Below, piece by piece: positions 61,143 to 64,000 of a DNA stretch of 64,000 nt. The DNA is from Pseudomonas gingeri (lineage in GTDB: Bacteria; Pseudomonadota; Gammaproteobacteria; Pseudomonadales; Pseudomonadaceae): contig NZ_JACAOS010000003.1 of assembly GCF_013386165.1 (NCBI RefSeq), positions 724,343 through 788,342 of the forward strand, given 5' to 3'. A program made the translations under genes and the position numbers. Under the pieces are notes generated by a model that saw only the letters and a program-made list of their open reading frames with translations, had not been told where the DNA came from and ran no database searches. Numbering within the stretch: the stretch's first letter is position 1; the number at the start of each line of letters is the position of its first letter.

Positions 61143-62464
61143 TGAGGGATCCCCACAAATCTACTCAAAGCCCTGCACCTGTTGATGCACCTCATCACGA
61201 AGGGCTTGCTCGGCTTTTTCCAAGGCTCTCCACGTGCTTGAGCCTCCCCGGCAGCGCCAGTATTCCAGACCCAGTCGCCAGAGTGACAAGACGTGCTTTT
61301 CTTTAACACTGTTGCTCTGGAAGCGTTGCTCGTGGCCTGCTGCACGAGCTGTAAGGCCCGTCAGAAAAATGATGTAGTTGGCGAGTGTAGCGATCAACAG
61401 CAGCACCTCAATCCGCTTCGGACAGTGGCTGCGGTGCAGGCTCAATCCGATGCCCAAGTGCTTGCTTTTAACATCTCGGAAGCCTTCCTCGATCTGCATT
61501 CGCTTTTTGTAAATCGCCACGACCTTCGCAGGATTCCATTCGGATTCGGGCAGGTTACTGGCCAGCAACCACGGCTCCCGTTCACGTCGTGCCGATTGCC
61601 GGCTAAGTTTGTTTTTGGCAATGGACCCCGTGACACGCTGGTGTTTACGGCCTTTGGCTGGATGTTTGACGCAATACAAATGGATGAAATGGGGAGCGCT
61701 CTGGGTCATTTCGATAAAGCCCAGTGACTTGGGCAAGTCTGTCGCCAGCGCATAGAGGCTCTTCACCGGTTCCCAGGTTTGCGAGTCGCGACGGCATAGC
61801 TCCCGGTTACGGATTCAACCGACGTAATACCAGCCCTGGGCCTCGACAGCCTTGAACCATGGGCGCCGAAAACCCGCATCGGAGACGAGGACCGGAATGC
61901 AGCCAGTTGGAAGCATGAGAGCCAATGCTTGAAGGAGTTGTTTCTGGTATTTCGGACAGCTCTCACGCTCATGAATACGCTCGTAAATGGGAAATGAACG
62001 CCCGGCCAAAGGGATCGCTGCCCTCAACACAAAGGCCTTGCCAGGTGCATCGATTCGAGACCAGTCGACCAGAATCAGCGGATGCTTTAACGACCCCAGC
62101 AGGGCTTGCAAAATGACCCAGTAAAACAGCGGGCGCTCGGCGTGGAGATGAACATTGCCCAATAAGCGATCCACTCGTTTGATGGCGTGTTTGGGATACG
62201 CCCGGCCCGGCATGGATCGGCCAATCCCGGTCAAGGTCAGACGCCGGCCTTGTAGTAATGCGCTGACACAACACATCAGTGCAGTCAGACGGCGGGAATG
62301 GAGAGTGGGCAGTGCTTGTGCGAACGCGTTGTGTAAAAATCGGATGGCCTGCATGGGTTCGGGATCTTGCTTTTGTGTGGTGCAAACCAAGCTGCCGACT
62401 CATGCAGGTCTCTTCAATATTCCAACTTCTTGATTTCCTGTGTGAAAAAGCGGGGATCCCTCAG
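61142..62464 (-). mobile_element. IS4-family insertion sequence, 1,323 bp
   Basis: Perfect 13-bp terminal inverted repeats CTGAGGGATCCCC (61142-61154) and GGGGATCCCTCAG (62452-62464), flanked by a 9-bp direct target duplication AATCTGTCC (61133-61141 and 62465-62473). The transposase inside has the IS4 YREK signature but an in-frame nonsense codon. Intact ends and duplication show a recent insertion. Confidence 0.93.
61161..62354 (-). pseudogene. IS4-family transposase, interrupted by a TGA nonsense codon
   Basis: Two open segments in the same frame, separated by a TGA at 61815-61817 (codon 180), which reads as a mutated CGA: YYVG-stop-IRNREL, where relatives have an arginine (G-R-I/L-RNR). 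The catalytic residues are intact: VDWSRID, VLVSDAGFRRPW and the YREK block YKKRMQIEEGFRDVK. If the stop is not read through, only the N-terminal half with both aspartates is made and the glutamate is lost. The ATG at 62354 is chosen over a TTG further out. Right-hand end of the coding strand lies near 62390. Confidence 0.92.
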
Positions 62465-62487
62465 AATCTGTCCCCTTTTCCTTGGCG

Positions 62488-62586
62488 ATCCGCATCGACT
62501 CGATCTGGCTGGCGACCGAGCCGATGGATATGCGCTCTGGCACCGAGAACGCGCGCTCCCGTGTTGTGGCAACATGTCTGGTGTAA
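62488..62586 (+). pseudogene. fragment of IS66-family TnpB (Orf2)
   Basis: IRIDSIWLATEPMDMRSGT, followed by ENARSRVVATCLV and a stop, matches the N-terminal part of IS66 TnpB proteins (MIRIDAIWLA.EPMDMRAG). Only 32 codons remain, and the rest of the gene and of IS66 is absent. It begins just after the target duplication of the IS4-family element. Confidence 0.75.
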
Positions 62587-62619
62587 GACTTCAGTCCCAG
62601 CCGTTCAGGCGAACATGCA

Positions 62620-62790
62620 CGCAACTTCTTGAGAGACTGGAAAGTCCTGTTGATCTGCGACGAAGTAGTTGCGCAAGACGGGATGCCCGAACGCTTACGG
62701 CCATACTACGCCGAGCTGATGAACACGTTTAACAGAAGGAACTCCTTAGGCGATCAAGTGCTTTCTTCAAGCGTTGAATATCCGCCTTGA
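62620..62790 (+). other. unrecognised coding-like segment
   Basis: A 57-codon open segment reading RNFLRDWKVLLICDEVVAQD, then GMPERLRPYYAELMNTFNRR, ending in TGA at 62788. It has protein-like composition but no start codon, so it may be the 3' end of a gene destroyed by insertions. I could not assign it. Beyond it, 62791-62940 has nothing I can support. Confidence 0.4.
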
Positions 62791-62940
62791 TGACCGATTA
62801 TCGTTTTCTCTGTCAATTTCACTTATGCAGTGATTAGGCCACCTACTATTGATAAAGCGCTACTCGAGCGCTGGAACAGGTATGAGGACGTTTCCAGTTC
62901 CTAATCTTTTTACGATGCACTTGCTGCATAGGTGAAAAAA

Positions 62941-63612
62941 ATGACCATGGAAATCTTTAACCAGAGTGGTAACTATACTTTTGTTATGCCTGAGGAAGTC
63001 GACAGGATGACAGTCACTGTGATTGGTGCCGGCGGTGGTGGCGGCGGCGGTGGTGGTGCCTTTGACCTGATTCTTAAAGGGCGTGGCGCAGGGGGTGGTG
63101 GAGGGGGTGGTGGCGCCATTCTTTCTCCCGGTCGTCCCGGTACGAGAGGCTATACTTTCAATATTCAGGTCGGTCAGGGAGGCTCGGGAGGTGATGGGGG
63201 CAGCTCTGGCGGTAGCGTGGGAGGTGATGGCGGCGCGACCAGTTACTCAGTCCGAGATGGTGATGGCGTCCTGCGTGATGAGGTATCTGCTGGTGGTGGA
63301 TATGGCGGAGGCGGTGGCAGTTTAGGAGGGGTCATTCGTAACACCCCAGGTTCCGGCGGTAATGGCGGTCGTGGCGGCTCGAAATTTTCGGGCGGTCTTG
63401 GTCAGGACGGAGGCAACAATGGTGGCAGCCAATCCTCTGGTCGTGGTGGAGTTGCCGGCGGCGGACAGTTTCCGATTCCGGCCTCGTACGGAACGGCCGG
63501 TAATGGAGGTGACGGCGGCATGGGCGGCGAGATTAACACCAGCACCAATACAGGGATGGCAGGCCAGTCGGGCCTCTCAGGTTCAGACGGCTGTTGCATA
63601 ATCGAATACTGA
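62941..63612 (+). CDS. glycine-rich protein, tail-fibre-like domain
   Basis: A 223-residue protein. The N-terminus IFNQSGNYTFVMPEEVDRMT continues TVTVIGAGGGGGGGGGAFDL, like the glycine-rich domain of phage tail fibres and adhesins (S-G-..W/F-x-VP..V..V.V...GAGGGGG). Residues 35-215 are dominated by GG repeats with periodic charged residues. It ends CCIIEY. No signal peptide. ATG at 62941 follows AGGTG by 7 bases; GTG at 62932 is an alternative. Neighbours offer no phage genes. Confidence 0.75.
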   Translation: MTMEIFNQSGNYTFVMPEEVDRMTVTVIGAGGGGGGGGGAFDLILKGRGAGGGGGGGGAILSPGRPGTRGYTFNIQVGQGGSGGDGGSSGGSVGGDGGATSYSVRDGDGVLRDEVSAGGGYGGGGGSLGGVIRNTPGSGGNGGRGGSKFSGGLGQDGGNNGGSQSSGRGGVAGGGQFPIPASYGTAGNGGDGGMGGEINTSTNTGMAGQSGLSGSDGCCIIEY

Positions 63613-63745
63613 GAGAATTGGCTTCAGCTTTGCGGACAATGCGGTGGACTTGTGTTGCCGCCTTGGTCTTGGCCGCGTTGTCGGGAGGGTAGTATCGGAG
63701 TCCCCCCGACAACAATTTGATGAGTTGGCGTGCCGGGACAAAAAT

Positions 63746-63769
63746 GGGACAGATTTGAATGGCACTTAC
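63746..63769. repeat. 24-bp dispersed repeat, copy 2 (inverted)
   Basis: GGGACAGATTTGAATGGCAC followed by TTAC. It is the inverse of the copy at 61119-61142 (23/24). It interrupts a small minus-strand reading frame: codons up to 63770 are protein-like, after which the frame enters the repeat. Confidence 0.8.
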
Positions 63770-63853
63770 AGCCTTTTTCAAGGTGGTTTTCCTCGGCGTG
63801 TGTTCGCAACTATCACCGTAGACCCATTCCAATCCGTCTTCATTTTTTCTCAT
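63770..63853 (-). pseudogene. 5' fragment of a small gene cut by the dispersed repeat
   Basis: ATG at 63851-63853 overlaps the stop of the upstream minus-strand frame (ATGA). 28 codons, MRKNEDGLEWVYGDSCEHTP then RKTTLKKA, precede the repeat; the frame continues through it but loses protein-like composition. Probably the second gene of a pair, truncated by a mobile repeat. Confidence 0.5.
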
Positions 63854-64000
63854 CTCAACATCATCGGTTTTTTTGAAATCAGGCCACTCATATATTGATT
63901 TAAATCACGTAGATCCTGAATGCTCCAAGCGTACGGCGATAGCTTTACGCCATTCTCTTGCAGCGTTTTTGGAATCAGGTTTCCATTTGGACGAAGTACT
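63850..64000 (-). CDS. 3' part of a minus-strand gene running off the window
   Basis: Reads in from the window edge as VLRPNGNLIPKTLQENGVKL, then SPYAWSIQDLRDLNQYMSGL and SKKPMMLR before a TGA at 63850-63852. Not recognised. It is translationally coupled by ATGA to the truncated frame downstream, as in small two-gene units. Confidence 0.5.
   Translation of the reverse strand, partial: VLRPNGNLIPKTLQENGVKLSPYAWSIQDLRDLNQYMSGLISKKPMMLR

Noticed and set aside
62941..63612. GG-rich repeats as a CRISPR or VNTR array
   Set aside because: The repeats are coding (glycine codons) with no regular repeat-spacer length.

Overview
The window reads as a piece of chromosome from a fluorescens-type Pseudomonas. 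This is an inference from the GC-rich coding style, the OprD porin, OpgD, the Mrp/Pha antiporter, SfnB-type sulfur genes, the REPIN repeats typical of that group, and the density of LysR regulators with divergent partners. No 16S or other marker gene is present, so the species is not decided.

Layout. 1-4.4 kb: the end of an aromatic meta-cleavage operon (4-hydroxy-2-oxovalerate aldolase, aromatic-acid MFS importer, OprD porin) and a LysR regulator. 4.5-9.5 kb: an MFS transporter, an unrecognised protein, a LysR/aldo-keto reductase divergent pair and an SRPBCC protein. 9.5-13.5 kb: a two-component system divergent from opgD (periplasmic glucans). 13.7-19.1 kb: a periplasmic methionine-sulfoxide repair operon (msrB-dipZ-msrA) facing a second two-component system. 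19.1-26.6 kb: TetR, MdaB quinone reductase, two LysR genes, an RhtA-like exporter, a patatin, YCII and VOC proteins, and a HAD phosphatase. 26.9-32.4 kb: an orphan HypX/HoxX-like enzyme and a Fur-boxed FbpABC iron importer. 32.5-37.8 kb: an AbrB-type membrane protein with LysR, and an Ehu-like polar amino acid/compatible-solute ABC importer. 38.2-44.3 kb: a complete Mrp/Pha cation/proton antiporter (AB fused, C, D, E, F, G). 44.6-46.2 kb: a DMT transporter and an XRE-cupin regulator.

46.4-56.9 kb is the most interesting metabolic unit. An apparent sigma-54 promoter with an upstream dyad precedes a ten-gene run: SfnB-like oxidoreductase, a stand-alone acyl-CoA dehydrogenase C-terminal domain, an LLM flavin monooxygenase, an AMP-ligase-like protein lacking its catalytic core, a five-gene branched-chain-amino-acid-type ABC transporter, and an FAD oxidoreductase. 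I infer import and oxidative desulfonation (or related cleavage) of an organosulfur compound under sulfur limitation.

57-64 kb is accessory DNA. A tRNA-Cys gene is followed 1.4 kb later by a decayed duplicate of its 3' part and terminator, marking a small integrated remnant with no integrase. Beyond it lie several tiny genes, a lipoprotein, an IS4-family element with perfect 13-bp inverted repeats, a 9-bp target duplication and an in-frame nonsense codon in its transposase, a fragment of IS66 TnpB, a glycine-rich fibre-like protein, and two inverted copies of a 24-bp dispersed repeat, one of which cuts a small gene. Five REPIN-like palindromic elements are spread over the first 45 kb.
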